This document shows, one piece after another, positions 12,101-22,119 of a stretch of DNA of 64,000 bases (the stretch's first letter is position 1; each line of letters opens with the position of its first letter). The notes under the pieces are model-generated. The model searched no databases. It saw only the letters and a list, made by a program, of their open reading frames with translations, and was not told the DNA's origin. This DNA comes from Lucifuga dentata (taxonomy: Eukaryota > Chordata > Actinopteri > Ophidiiformes > Bythitidae), in NCBI GenBank assembly GCA_014773175.1, contig VXCM01002156.1:58579-122578 (forward strand). The letters are read 5' to 3'. The position numbers and the translations under genes were made by a program.

Positions 12101-15100
12101 ACTGTCTACTGTTTCTTTATATGATATGATTTGGATTGTATTAGAAGCTACTTTGTGGCTACTTTGCATTTTTTTTTCCTCAGAAGACACTTTATAGCTT
12201 GTTGATTATTCTAAAGAATAAGCTTGATCAAAGTTACTCACTACTCAAGTAATCTTTTTATAGATACTTCATTACTCCCACTCAAGTCATTATTACTTAT
12301 ACTTGAGGAAGTATTATCATAAAGTAACAATACTTTTACTTGAGTACAGTTCCTGGCTACTCTACCATCTCTGACCGTGTGTTACATGCTGAATGTGGAG
12401 AAAAACTTCCTGTTTCTCATCCTGTCCAGCAGACATGGTTGTTTGGGATGAGGCGGCCATCAGCGAGTCACAGAGCGGCTGAGGCTTGCTGGTTCCCAGC
12501 ATGTTTCACTGCCAGAGATTAGCTGGGCAGCAAGACAAGAGAGGATTTCAGCCTCAGTGTCCCGTTCCCGTCTCCCCCACCCACCCTCTTCCTCTCTCTT
12601 TGAGCAGATCAGATGAGGGGATGTTTGGAAGCAGGATTAATTAATATGAAATTATTCATGACCATATGTCTTCTCCCATTTCTCCTCTTCCTCTAATCCC
12701 ATTTCTGTTTTTTCATTTTTCATTCCTTCCTCCTCTTCTCTGACTCTTTTTCATTCTCATCCTCTCTCAAATGTTCCTGTTGTGATCTGGATTTTCACTT
12801 TGACCTTGTGTCATGAAGAGATTCCAGTACGTTCTCTGGGTTTTGGGTTTAGTGATGTTCCCGTAAAGTCAAGTTAAATGGAACAAATCACTGTAAAATA
12901 TTTGATGATGTATTCACACTAGATCACCAGGAGACAACATGTACAAACAGCTATCAACACAAAGCATTATGGGAAACGCTCACTATGCCCCCTCCTCCTT
13001 TCAGCTTAGCTTGAATGAGTAGCTTAGCTCTTGAATGAGTTAAGTACATGTTTAGCTCTTGTTTAACATAAATGCGACTGTTGATGTGATCTTTACTTTC
13101 ATGTTGAGGAAAGTCACTCCAACATCATGTATGTCTAAACTGTACAAACCAGGATCTGATATTTGATCAGGGAGGATAGAACTTTTGAATCCTGCTCAGA
13201 AAGAATCTGTTTCTCCTGAGGAGACACTTTCAGTCTGGACCAGGTGGTCTTGGGTGGACCTCCAGGTAAGCCACATATGAGCTCTTCACCTGTCTGAGGA
13301 ACTTCCTGGTCATCGTACTGTGATGACACCATCTATAAATGGTCGCGCCGTTCATTATGCACCTGTAAACCATTTTTTTGATTGTTGCCATGACCAGAGG
13401 TGGATCTAGGATTAGTGGAGATCCAGGGCTTAGCCCAGATCTCCACTGAAAAATCTAGGCATGAGGTAGCTTTGGCTATCTACCAAAGCAAATAGTTTTA
13501 GTAGATAACCAAAGCTATTTTATATCTATCAAAGCTAAATATAAATTTTGAGAAATTATTAAGAAATGTAACAAATCATTTTACATCTTTTAACAAGTAA
13601 TATGAAGTTAAAAATCTTTTTAAACAAAAACTTGTACAACAATCCAAACAGTGAAGCTATATGGTGCGGTATGTCTGTTCCGTCCACTAATTCGGTCCCA
13701 CCAATCCGTTCACAACACTGTGGTTCCACCTTGGTGATGAATTTGGGTAATTGCAAAAATGGTATGGAAAATTCAAAACACACTGTTACAAAAAAGATTT
13801 GGGGCTTTATGGAAAACATCCAGGGCTTAAGCCCCATAAGCCCACCCCTAGANTTACAAAAAAGATTTGGGGCTTTATGGAAAACATCCAGGGCTTAAGC
13901 CCCATAAGCCCACCCCTAGAACCACCCCTGCCCTTGACCCTTGTGTGTTCCACTGGATTTTGCTGATACACTCACTTCCAGTGTTTCACTGACTGACTGA
14001 CCAACAGCTTTTGATTGGTTTGAAGGTTGGGATGCTGAACGGATGAGTGCTGAATTATTTTGTTTTTTTATGGACAATTGTAAACTGAGCCTAAGACATT
14101 TGTGTTGGGTTTATTCTTATTTATCTTTTGAGAGTTGTGAAACATTTACAGACTTTGATCATTTTCTTTTCTTAAATACAAATGAAGTAATTGCAAGTTG
14201 TGTGCTGGTTTTATCACTTTGACATTTATGGCCACAAGAATTGAACTTTCCATCAGTTGTTTGCATCCTTTTTTTGGGCTCGGCTAATTTTTTATTTTAC
14301 TTGATTTACTCATTGTCAGACCTGCTGCCCCTTTTACTTGAAGCAAACCATGACCGCAGAGAGTTCCAGGCTCTGGATCTTCCTTTTGCCTGGAGTGTCT
14401 CTGAGTCTCTGCAGAATGTCAGCTGTAAGCGATGTTCTCTTTCTCCTTTCATGAGAAGTTCTCCAGCAGGGCAAAGATCTGCTGAGACCTGAGAGAAGAG
14501 CTCACCTGCTCAGATCACACTATGGCCACAGTTTTACAGATTATGCTTTCCTGATCTCCTCCAGTCAAAACCTCCTCCTGCTCTGATCGTGATTCTCCCA
14601 CGCCTCTTTCCAACTGGTTCCAGACTCACTGCGAACCATTCAGGGATTTCCACTGTAAAAACAGTCTCAATTGCTTGATACACCATTGGCCAGCATCAGC
14701 CATGCTGGAGTGGGCCCATTTTCAGCCCAGAAGTTTCATGCCCAAGCCCAGTCCTTTTTTTTTTTTTTTTTTTTTTTTTTCATGGTGGAGGAACTTTGAT
14801 AAATGAATACTATCCTGTTATGTTTGTTTATTGAACTGTTTAAGCAAACAAATTGCACTCAAGCTTATGAACAGACTAATTGCACAGTTGAAAAGTACTG
14901 TAAATACAAATGTAAAAGTCAAACAAATGAAAATGAAATATCAGTATAGATTATGCCCTTCTACAAAAATTACATTACATCATTCTGTAAAAACCTATAA
15001 CTTGATGAGGTTTTAAATTCAAATATGAACATACTATTTCAGTACAAAATTGATAGCTTTTTGTAATGTGGATTGATTAACAAAATATGTCCAACAAATA

Positions 15101-18100
15101 AATAAATAAAATTCAAAAATAAATTATATGGAAATGAAACATCAGTACGTATTGCACTCTCCTATAAAAAGATAAAAATTCTGTACCATCCTACTTATAT
15201 ACATACAGTATATAGATTTTAAACTTTGGTCTTTTTCACAACTGCAAATGGCAAAGCCTTAAAAGGCATTAACAACTGACTAAGCAGTGAACTGATTTCT
15301 GAAATTTTGTTTATTTTCTAAATGTCATGAGTGACTAATTGTGTCTATTTTATACACAGATATGAACATATTTCACTTCAACATATAAATAGGCCTATTA
15401 CACTGTTGGTTAGATAAAAAAAAATGTCCAAAAAAATGTCAAAAGATTGACAAAATGAAAAAGATAATAAGAGTTCACTCTTCTATAAAGAAAGGCCTAT
15501 TGCACTGTTCTTTACAAGCTTTGGTTTACACTCAGAACTGACGACAGAAAAGCCCTACAGCATCAACAACCAACAACCGCCTCAGCAGTGCACTGGTTTC
15601 TGCAGCTTTAATTATTACTGTCATTATCTATAGACATGAGGATTTCATTCTCAGTCCACATTAGCATGAAGGCCTCGAGCGCTCCTGAGACAATGAGCTT
15701 CTTAGCTGTTCTTAACCAGCTTCAGTGTTGAGACACTTCTCTCACAGGTGACCTGAGCAATTGAAAGTGTCAACAGAAGCGTATCTGCCAGTCCAGTCAT
15801 GGCAGCATCAGAGAGGAGGATGTACTGAGAGAATCAGACAACACAANTATCTGCCAGTCCAGTCATGGCAGCATCAGAGAGGAGGATGTACTGAGAGAAT
15901 CAGACAACACAAACACACAGCTTCTACAGGACAAACAGGGCTGTCCAGTTCTACCTCTAACATATACAATAGTCCACATGCTAGCAGCATCTCACAGCTT
16001 CTTCAGTCTACTGGGATGCCAAGCTAGCCAGCTCAGCTAACGTGCTAACAGTAGCTGTCATCAAACTTAAGCAGACATTGGCTGATCTCTCAGAGAGCTG
16101 AGCTGGGAGCCCATTCTTTATCTGAGCACATTTTTACGGTCAAGACAAGCAAAATCTGAGGAAAGTTTTCCATTAGCTGAAAACCTGCTATGTATGCTAC
16201 CTGTCACAGAGTCCAGAATAACACTGTGTACGTTGACCTCAAAGTTAGCATCTGGTGATGCCAGTGGGTCATTTTCTAACAGCTCTCCTGGCATTTTTTT
16301 TTCTTTTTTTTTCCATGTTTTGAATCCATTTCCGTGGAGGTGAAGTCTGCACCACTAGCTCACACCTGTCCCTCTCTTGCAGCTTTTGTTTGGCCCAACC
16401 CACAAACTCATCAACTGCTCCTTTCACTCCTTCAAAGTCTCTGACAAATTCCTTAAGGCTGTCCTCTCAACCAGACACTGAGCTGCCAGAATATCCATCC
16501 CCTTCGTCTGTAGGTACTTGGAGAGGGGGGATGATGCTAAAAAATGCAAAGGAAGGTTGAAGCAGTGAGGACTGTCTCATACTTCAGGAGAGCTTCAGTC
16601 TATCCCTTTGCTTTGACCCTCACTGTTAGCTTCATACTCTTGTCTCCCTCAACTGAAGCTAAGGTCAGCAGCAAGTCAACAAACAAGCATCCTGGGGATT
16701 ACCAAAGCATCCAAAGACCTTAGTGAGAGCCTGGTCCTTAGCCCATCACCTTGTTTCTCCTATTGGACACAGCCTCGTGATGTTTGTCATCACTTGTCTC
16801 TTCCCACCTGCATATGTTTTGTGACCGACTGAGCAGAGAAGTGACAGATATGGTACAAAAATTAAGGATTTCATTAACCCAATAAAGGGAAAACTAGTTT
16901 ACAAAATCAAATAGTGTTCAAAATAAAGAAATTACAAACTTAGGCCCGAATTAAAAATGAGGTAAAATATACGTAAGCAAACAAACAGCAGAACATCAGC
17001 GACTGAACTAACAAAGAAGACCTGACATACTGACAGACAGGACATTTATAGAGGCAAAATATACACCAAAAGACACACGGGGAAGACTAGACCTTAAACC
17101 TGACTACAAACTTAAACACTTAACATGATTACAAAATACAATATTCCAGTTACCAATAAGCTTTAATTAAGAAATAAAGCAGAACAAAGAACTAAATAGA
17201 AGTTACTTTGCCTAAAATAACTATTTCTAAAACAACGGCTCATTCCACAACATGTTGGAATGAGCTGCTCCACTTCCTGCTCCTCCTCAGCTTCCTGCAT
17301 GTAAGTCTTCCAGTCCCATGTGCTCCTCTTCTGTCCACACCTTTAGGACAAGATGGGCGATACCGCTGATTTTCAATTTGATCCGATAAGGTCAATATTG
17401 CGATACCGAAACTAGTACCGATACTTCAAAAAGTCTTTTTGCTTACATGAGAAACGGAAATCTTCTGTGAAAACCGTTACATGTGGACATCAAATAGTCA
17501 TTTGAAATGCCCAATTAATAGTGCCAAAGATCAGATTTCTTTGCTTTGTTTATTAACAGCAGTTAATGGTTTGTTTTTTTACTTTTAAATTTTTTTGTCA
17601 CAATAACGTGCCACCTGGCTGCTAGCTAGCATGATGCCGTCGCTGATGCTGCACGTCAGTCCACGAGAAAGGAGAGAGAGGCTAAAAGTGCACAAAGAAA
17701 AGTAGTTCCTTAATTTCATATTTTCACCATCATTTACAAACATATTTCATTATAAAAATATACAAGTGCATCTCAGTTAAAACATGTAAAAATCGATATT
17801 TTAAATGTGAAAATCAATTTTTAAAGTAAGACATCAGTATCATAAGAGTCAAAAGTTTGGTATCGATCTGTCCATCCCTACAGGAACACCCAAAACAAAA
17901 AATAATTAAGTAGACAATGACTAAACAATGTTAAACTAAATGTGTGCACCCATAAAGTTAACGTCAGTCAAATGAAAATATAAATAAAAAATACTTATTT
18001 AAACCAAACAGAATGTGTTGTTTTAATTAAAGATGTGCTCTAACATAAATGTGAGACACAAAAGTGTGTCTTAAGGCATTCTAGTGAACAATTACCCACA

Positions 18101-19726
18101 TTCCTTGGTGTGATGCTGCCATTACATGTTTGTATGACTCTCTGAGGAAAACTGCAACATCATTAAGCAATGAAAAGAGAACACAGCCTGCTGTATCTAC
18201 CAGTACCAGACTCAGAATACGTAACACCAGACATGAAGGAGACTGTTCAGAGAGATAAGCAGAGAACCCGTGATACTGTCCCTGTATGTTAGCTGCACCA
18301 TAGGTGGAGTTGCCCACACATGTGGCAATGTCTATACTGAGTGTGTGTAATGTCTGTTTCAGCAGCTCTGTGAAATATTTGCCTGTGGATGTTTCACAGC
18401 AGCCATCGCTCATGAATGGCATTGTACTCTCGGCACTCCTGGTTTGTTCCTTCTTCCATCCCTGATCCTCAACAGGCGATTCAGTTTTTTGATGTTCAAA
18501 AAGCATAATGAAGGGGTTATTTTACTGAACACACAAGTCCTGCTTTAAAGTGTATTCACTTTTAATGTATTTTTTTCTTCAATTATAATTTTGCTTAGCA
18601 AAATTTGACTAACTAGGGAGGCTAGCAACGTGATACTCCAATAATGATTAATTGTTAACCAACTATTACCGGACTCATCATCATCTCTCTTTACCTTGAG
18701 TTACCAGTTTCTGCTGCTGGTTTGTCTGCTTGAAAACACTGTATCAGTTAGGCACATTTGGCCGCGTCATCCTCTAATGCCCTTCTTTTTTTTTTTTAAA
18801 GTNCCCCCCCCCCCCATGTTACTGATTTAACCAAACCTTCAACAGCTTTTAAAGACATTAATAAACTTTAATTTAATGGGTGTCTTCTGTTGACCATTTA
18901 TCGACAGTTTTTAAATCAAGTTCAGCTTGTTAGCGGGTTTCAAACCTCTGCTTTGTACTTCAGTGGAGGGATAATCTGTGTTTATGTTTGTATCTGAATT
19001 ATGGGTTTGAGGTTATAGGTTAGGGGTTATGGATTAGAGGTCATAGGTTAGAGATTATGGGTTTGGGGTTATGTTAGAGGTTATGGGGTTATGGGTTGAG
19101 GTTATAGGTTTAGGGGGTTAGGGGTTTATGGGTTAGGTGATGGGTTGGGGTTATGGGGTAGAGGTTATGGGATTATGGGTTAGAGGTATGGGTTAGGGGT
19201 TTATGGATTAGAGGTTATGGGTAAGAGATTAGGGATTATGGGTTAGAGGTTATGAGTTAAGGGGTTATGGGTTATGGATTGGGGGCTATGTTAGAGGTTA
19301 TGGAGTTATAGTTTAGGGAGTAGGGGTTTATGGGTTAGGGGGTTATGGATTAGAGGATATGGGTTAGAGGTTATGGGTTAAGGGTTATGGGTTAAGGGTT
19401 AGGGTGTTATGAGGTTATGGGTTAGGGGGTTAAAGGTTTTTCACCATAAAATGTTGAGACATATGATACCAGAGCTTTTTCTGACTCTGTCTCCTCCTCC
19501 TCCTCCTCCTCCTCCTCAGGTGGTGGAGAGTGATGAAGATGAGGAGCTGAAACAAGTGGAAGAGGAGGGCAATGAAGCCGACCAATTTAACGTAATCCCA
19601 ATGTATTCTGAGAGGGCCACTGTCTCCAACCTGGGCTCCTCAGGGGCCGCTGCCCACTCCAGCAGCCCTCCCCACGCCATCCTGCTGCTTCTCCTGCTTC
19701 TGTCTACCTCTGTTAACTGGGATTAG
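7457..19726 (+). CDS. gfra3: GDNF-family receptor alpha, 3' part of gene (gfra3-like), six exons
   Basis: GFRA proteins are GPI-anchored co-receptors on the cell surface that bind GDNF-family ligands and present them to the RET tyrosine kinase. Exons 7457-7531, 8020-8374, 8693-8802, 8950-9084, 9164-9312 and 19520-19726 have GT/AG borders and compatible phases and join into 342 codons plus TAG. The frame carries the family's cysteine-rich domain 3 with landmarks [47 protein letters not shown] and GSGNQWQEC. Residues that favour GFRA3 are [24 protein letters not shown] and loss of the usual NAIQAFGNG stretch. LRSEYV, FCPC and NCQPS..TASGC are closer to GFRA4. Shared derived features favour GFRA3, but the paralogue is not settled (about 60:40). 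The signal peptide and domains 1-2 are outside the window, so this is a partial gene. Membership of the family is near certain. Confidence 0.88.
8020..8374 (+). CDS. gfra3: GFRA exon: first and largest part of domain 3
   Basis: This 355-bp exon opens after the acceptor ccgcatcag with two bases completing an Ala codon, then encodes [19 protein letters not shown] and the cysteine-rich helical core of domain 3. Thirteen cysteines are visible, and the basic patch GERRRKT lies in the region that contacts ligand and heparan sulphate in the family. The donor is CTGCAG|gtgaga. A copy of the acceptor and the first 45 coding bases is also present at 7932-7997, before the N at 7998, and is almost certainly an uncollapsed contig overlap. 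Confidence 0.9.
8693..8802 (+). CDS. gfra3: GFRA exon: middle of domain 3
   Basis: This 110-bp exon reads [20 protein letters not shown] followed by a CLRAYTRLI segment and matches the same-sized domain 3 exon of other GFRA genes. The acceptor is ttcttgtcag and the donor is CG|gtacgt. The split Arg codon before it and the split Gly codon after it both close correctly. The upstream intron contains a CA repeat duplicated around the N at 8596. Confidence 0.9.
8950..9084 (+). CDS. gfra3: GFRA exon: end of domain 3
   Basis: This 135-bp exon encodes [20 protein letters not shown] and then [21 protein letters not shown] up to the conserved CL. It includes one possible N-glycosylation sequon (NNS). 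The donor C|gtgagt is followed within six bases by a (CA)n tract. The next intron is only 79 bp and is mostly that repeat. Confidence 0.9.
9091..9139 (+). repeat. (CA)n microsatellite filling a 79-bp GFRA intron
   Basis: About 24 CA units begin six bases after the donor at 9085 and end 24 bases before the acceptor at 9164. Confidence 0.9.
9164..9312 (+). CDS. gfra3: GFRA exon: after domain 3, proline-rich linker
   Basis: This 149-bp exon starts by closing an Arg codon, then reads [20 protein letters not shown], a PPPPKPS stretch and an acidic tail ENEDT. In GFRA1, 2 and 4 the first residues are normally NAIQAFGNG; here only N and I fit. The donor ACG|gtgaga is in phase 0, as is the acceptor of each of the two candidate downstream exons (9390 and 19520). 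Confidence 0.85.
9390..9434 (+). CDS. gfra3: possible alternative last exon of the GFRA gene
   Basis: A strong acceptor (tgtcctttgactttcag) lies only 77 bp after the donor at 9313. Read in the phase 0 left by the previous exon, it gives 14 codons, [14 protein letters not shown], then TAA at 9432-9434. No GT donor occurs inside, so if used it would be a terminal exon. It would remove the acidic linker and the GPI signal and give a secreted receptor. This is inferred from splice signals and phase only. Confidence 0.4.
   Translation, partial: HLMSQQRKISDNFG
9435..10364. other. intronic sequence, no gene seen
   Basis: AT-rich sequence with a T-run (9957-9980). It follows the candidate alternative exon and would hold its 3' UTR if that exon is used. 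No clear AATAAA within the first 300 bases. Confidence 0.4.
10365..11345 (-). mobile_element. non-LTR retrotransposon (LINE) 3' fragment
   Basis: On the minus strand, 11230-11345 reads [20 protein letters not shown] and on into NLNFKKHI, the conserved segment after the reverse transcriptase palm. The ORF 10797-10994 gives [20 protein letters not shown] and [13 protein letters not shown], the usual C-terminal tail of such proteins. The 3' UTR (10380-10620, tctgcagtccct in the + strand) matches pieces near 47120 and 55910. Stops and shifts break the frame. A 67-bp duplication surrounds the N at 10549. Confidence 0.75.
11445..12373. mobile_element. non-autonomous hAT element, family member 1
   Basis: The ends are cagaggtgggta... 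and ...taccatctctg (inverted repeats), flanked by actgtgtg (11437-11444) and accgtgtg (12374-12381), an 8-bp target duplication with one change. It holds no coding sequence. Inside are about three tandem copies of an 80-bp unit with tagctgctgctgctaatg (about 11800-12050). A second copy of the family is at 35509-36735. Confidence 0.85.
12382..13394. other. intronic sequence, no gene seen
   Basis: Pyrimidine-rich sequence at 12560-12780; the rest is apparently unique. Small ORFs are without recognisable domains. Confidence 0.45.
13395..13930. mobile_element. small non-autonomous hAT-type element
   Basis: The ends cagaggtggatctagg and ctagaaccacccctg are imperfect inverted repeats. The flanks gccatgac (13387-13394) and cccttgac (13931-13938) agree at six of eight positions, as expected for an old 8-bp target duplication. 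The right part contains a 66-bp duplication around the N at 13853. Confidence 0.6.
13931..14640. other. intronic sequence, no gene seen
   Basis: No domain, repeat end or RNA gene recognised. The ORF at 14241-14492 shows no known motif. Confidence 0.4.
14641..15559 (-). mobile_element. non-coding 3' part of the ZMYM-like hAT element
   Basis: AT-rich sequence with loosely repeated pieces (cctattgcactgt, attgcactctcctata) that lead into the C-terminal end of the transposase remnant. A T-run lies at 14755-14780. The exact end of the element and its target duplication were not found. Confidence 0.35.
15560..18506 (-). pseudogene. decayed hAT transposase, ZMYM/DUF4371-like
   Basis: Read on the minus strand from 18506 down. 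The 141-codon ORF 18081-18506 holds [20 protein letters not shown] and [16 protein letters not shown], landmarks of the hAT transposases related to ZMYM-type proteins. Around 16330-16450 comes [20 protein letters not shown]. Near 15680-15750 comes [14 protein letters not shown], the start of the hAT dimerisation region. Order and strand agree for one gene, broken by many stops and shifts and by a nested element (17344-17881). The conserved WCYAHVLNLV piece is partly lost. No activity is possible. Confidence 0.75.
17344..17881. mobile_element. small MITE nested in the hAT remnant
   Basis: The left end (aggacaagatgggcgatacc) and right end (ggtatcgatctgtccatccc) are imperfect inverted repeats of a gggatgggcgata-type terminus. 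It lies between coding pieces of the transposase remnant, so it inserted later. Confidence 0.5.
18507..18989. other. intronic sequence, no gene seen
   Basis: Probably includes the 5' part of the hAT remnant. It has a T-run joined to a C-run with an N at 18803, an assembly join. Confidence 0.4.
18990..19440 (+). repeat. telomere-like minisatellite, ggttatgggttaggg
   Basis: About 450 bp of irregular units such as ggttatgggttagggg and gggttagaggttatgg. The TTAGGG-like hexamer recurs but is never in a pure array. It ends about 50 bp before the splice acceptor of the last GFRA exon. Confidence 0.8.
19490..19519 (+). promoter_or_regulatory. (CTC)n polypyrimidine tract and 3' splice site
   Basis: The pyrimidine tract of the last GFRA intron is a pure CTC/TCC repeat ending in CAG at 19517-19519. 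The microsatellite is therefore part of the splice signal. Confidence 0.7.
19520..19726 (+). CDS. gfra3: GFRA last exon: acidic linker and GPI-anchor signal
   Basis: This 207-bp terminal exon is in phase 0 with the exon ending at 9312. It begins with an acidic run ([16 protein letters not shown]). It ends with a small-residue stretch ([10 protein letters not shown]), which is a likely cleavage and attachment region, followed by the hydrophobic tail [16 protein letters not shown] and TAG. This layout is typical of a GPI-anchor signal in GFRA proteins. Its 3' splice site consists of a (CTC)n microsatellite running directly into CAG. Confidence 0.8.
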   Translation: MVESDEDEELKQVEEEGNEADQFNVIPMYSERATVSNLGSSGAAAHSSSPPHAILLLLLLLSTSVNWD

Positions 19727-19744
19727 AACCAAGAACGAGAACGG

Positions 19745-19779
<35 letters not shown>

Positions 19780-19897
19780 GATACACAAATACATACACAA
19801 AGACACATACACCAATAAATACACACACACACATATTAAACACATACTTATATATTCACATACACACAAATACATGTATACACATACATACACACAC

Positions 19898-19935
<38 letters not shown>

Positions 19936-21030
19936 TGGACCTGCTAACAATCCAGGACTGTTGTAAAGTGAAAACATGATGAAGAAATGGGCTTCACGTT
20001 TTGTCTCGAGCGTTTTCTTGATTCTTCACTTTTGCCATTGCTTCCTTTCCTCCTTTGTTGTCGGATGCTAGCTGGCACTTTTCTCTGTATGGTCTGATTG
20101 CAGCCACAGGGGGGCGGTGTTGTCCGCGGAGTGAATCACAAAGGCACTGCCATTAACCCATGAGCAAACACACATGATCCTGTCAAAGATGCAGCAATTA
20201 CTTAGCAAGCAGAGGTTTATTAGCATGCTAAAGCATAAGCTTATTTGTAGTACTTTAGCATGCTAATAAAGGTTAGCATGGCAGAGCATTTTTTTTTTTT
20301 TTTTTTTNTTTTTTTTTTTTTTTTTTACCATGAAGCTCCGAATGCAAATCATGGCACAAACTAAAATATAAATTTATCTTGATTAAAAGGACAAGATGCT
20401 ACATGTAAGAACATAATTGTTTAACAAAGAAGAAGTGTGAACTTTTCCAAAACTCCAGACTGAAGTCACAGACTTTAGCAGGACTGTTAGCTGAGGGACA
20501 TTTGGACATTTCCAAAGCATGAAAGTCTGAATCATCAGTAGAAACAAAAAGATGTGTCAGTGATAAAAAGTCAAAACGCTGAACAGGAAGTGACATTAAA
20601 CATTGATGTTAACTTGCTTCATTCAGTTGTGACGGTGTTTTGTTCTGAACTCGCTGTGACTGATGATCATCGGTAATGTTTTTTATTTATTAACACAAGT
20701 CCTGAGTCACAGAGCAACAAATCACCAATAAGTCACAAATNATTTTTTCCTTTTTTTTTTTTAATGCTTCCAGGTGAACATTTGTCTTGTACCTGTCCAT
20801 GTTCTCACCTGTTAATGAATGACGTGTCACTCAAAGTTTATCATGCTGATGAATGGAATAATAACTTCCTTTCTAACAACAAATTACACACCTGTCCTTC
20901 ATCACGTGTCGTGTGTTTGTACTCACTCACTCTCTCCCTCTGCACCTGTCCCTCTCTCGGTTTCTACTTCTCTCTCTCTCTCTCCCCCTCTCTCTTTCTC
21001 TCTCTCTCTGTCTAAAGATATCACAATAAA
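19727..21030 (+). other. probable 3' UTR and downstream flank of the GFRA gene
   Basis: No coding signal is seen after the stop codon. The stretch holds CA-rich repeats (19750-19935), a homopolymer T run with an N (20290-20326) and CT-rich sequence (20935-21011). Possible AATAAA polyadenylation signals occur near 19814 and at 21025-21030. Where the transcript really ends cannot be told from the sequence. Confidence 0.35.
19750..19935 (+). repeat. CA-rich repeat in the GFRA 3' flank
   Basis: Interrupted CA/ACATA repeat directly after a short (TC)n tract, just beyond the stop codon. Confidence 0.85.
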
Positions 21031-21261
21031 ACAGGAAGCACAAAGAACGTGTAAGTATCAAACTGCATCAAGCAGGTGGAAAACACTCGCTGTTCATCTC
21101 CCTGGCTGTGACATGGAGACATGAGTAAAACACGAAGAAAACATGAGAACAGGGAGGTTTGACCTGAAGGGACAAACCTGAAGGCATGTCCTGTGTCCTG
21201 TTTGTCTGCGTGATGTTTCCTTGTTTTTATTTGGAGGCTGATAATCAGTCATTGACAACAA

Positions 21262-21356
21262 CTCTTTATCATCTGACAGGCTTCTGGGGGAGGAGCGTGT
21301 GCGTGTGTGTGTGTGTGTGTGTNCTCTTTATCATCTGACAGGCTTCTGGGGGAGGA

Positions 21357-21393
<37 letters not shown>
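21262..21393. repeat. (GT)n microsatellite, duplicated by an assembly join
   Basis: A 61-bp segment ending in (GT)n is repeated on both sides of the N at 21323. Only one copy is probably real. Confidence 0.75.
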
Positions 21394-21397
<4 letters not shown>

Positions 21398-22100
21398 AAA
21401 GGACCCTGGAGCACAAACACAGCAGAGACAATTGGCTGTGTTCTTTTTCTGTGTCTATAAATCTTTAGCTGACACTTTTTTCCCTGTTCCTTTCCTATTT
21501 CTGTTAAAATTAACTTCCATCTGCAGGGCTTCCACCGTGGCAGAGGCGAGGAGAAAGGAGGACAAATGGAAGGAAGGAGAGCGAGGAGGAGAGGGAAAGA
21601 GGTAGAAAAATACAGATGGAAAGATCAAGTGAGAGGAGGACAGAAGGGAGGAAGAGAGGTGAGGCAAGGAGAGGAGGAATGAGAAGAATGAGAAGGAAAT
21701 AAAGAGGAATCAATGAGGTGACCGTAGAAGAAAATGCTGAAAAGACATAGTAAAGTAGGATGTTTGATGTTTAAATAAAATAATAAAAGAGAAAATAAAC
21801 CTATAAATGTTTCAAAACATCATGTAGCAGTAGCAGAGTATATGCGATGTTAAATCATGTAGCAGAGTATATGCGTTGTTAAATCAGCATGCTAAGTAAC
21901 AAAACAAACACAATCGAACCAGCATGTTCTCACCACTCTTCATCTCCTCCATGTCATAAATCACCATCCATGGCCGTAATCGCCTTTTGTAGCCACGCCC
22001 TCATTTATGGATTTTTCCATAACAGCCAAAAAGGCTGCTGGCTACAAAAAAATCCTATGAAACTCAGCACCTAGCTTTTCACCATTTACTGTGATGGATG
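21394..22100. other. no gene seen
   Basis: Purine-rich stretch (21540-21720) and otherwise unremarkable sequence. Minus-strand Ser/Leu-rich ORFs over the purine tract are artefacts of base composition. Confidence 0.45.
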
Positions 22101-22119
22101 TCTGGATGCTCTCTGTGAT

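Noticed and set aside
18081..18506. Functional domesticated hAT-derived gene
   Set aside because: The open piece lacks the rest of the protein, and the remainder on the same strand is full of stops and a nested insertion.
18990..19440. True telomere or chromosome end
   Set aside because: Units are irregular, lie within an intron and are followed by an in-frame exon. Only telomere-like.
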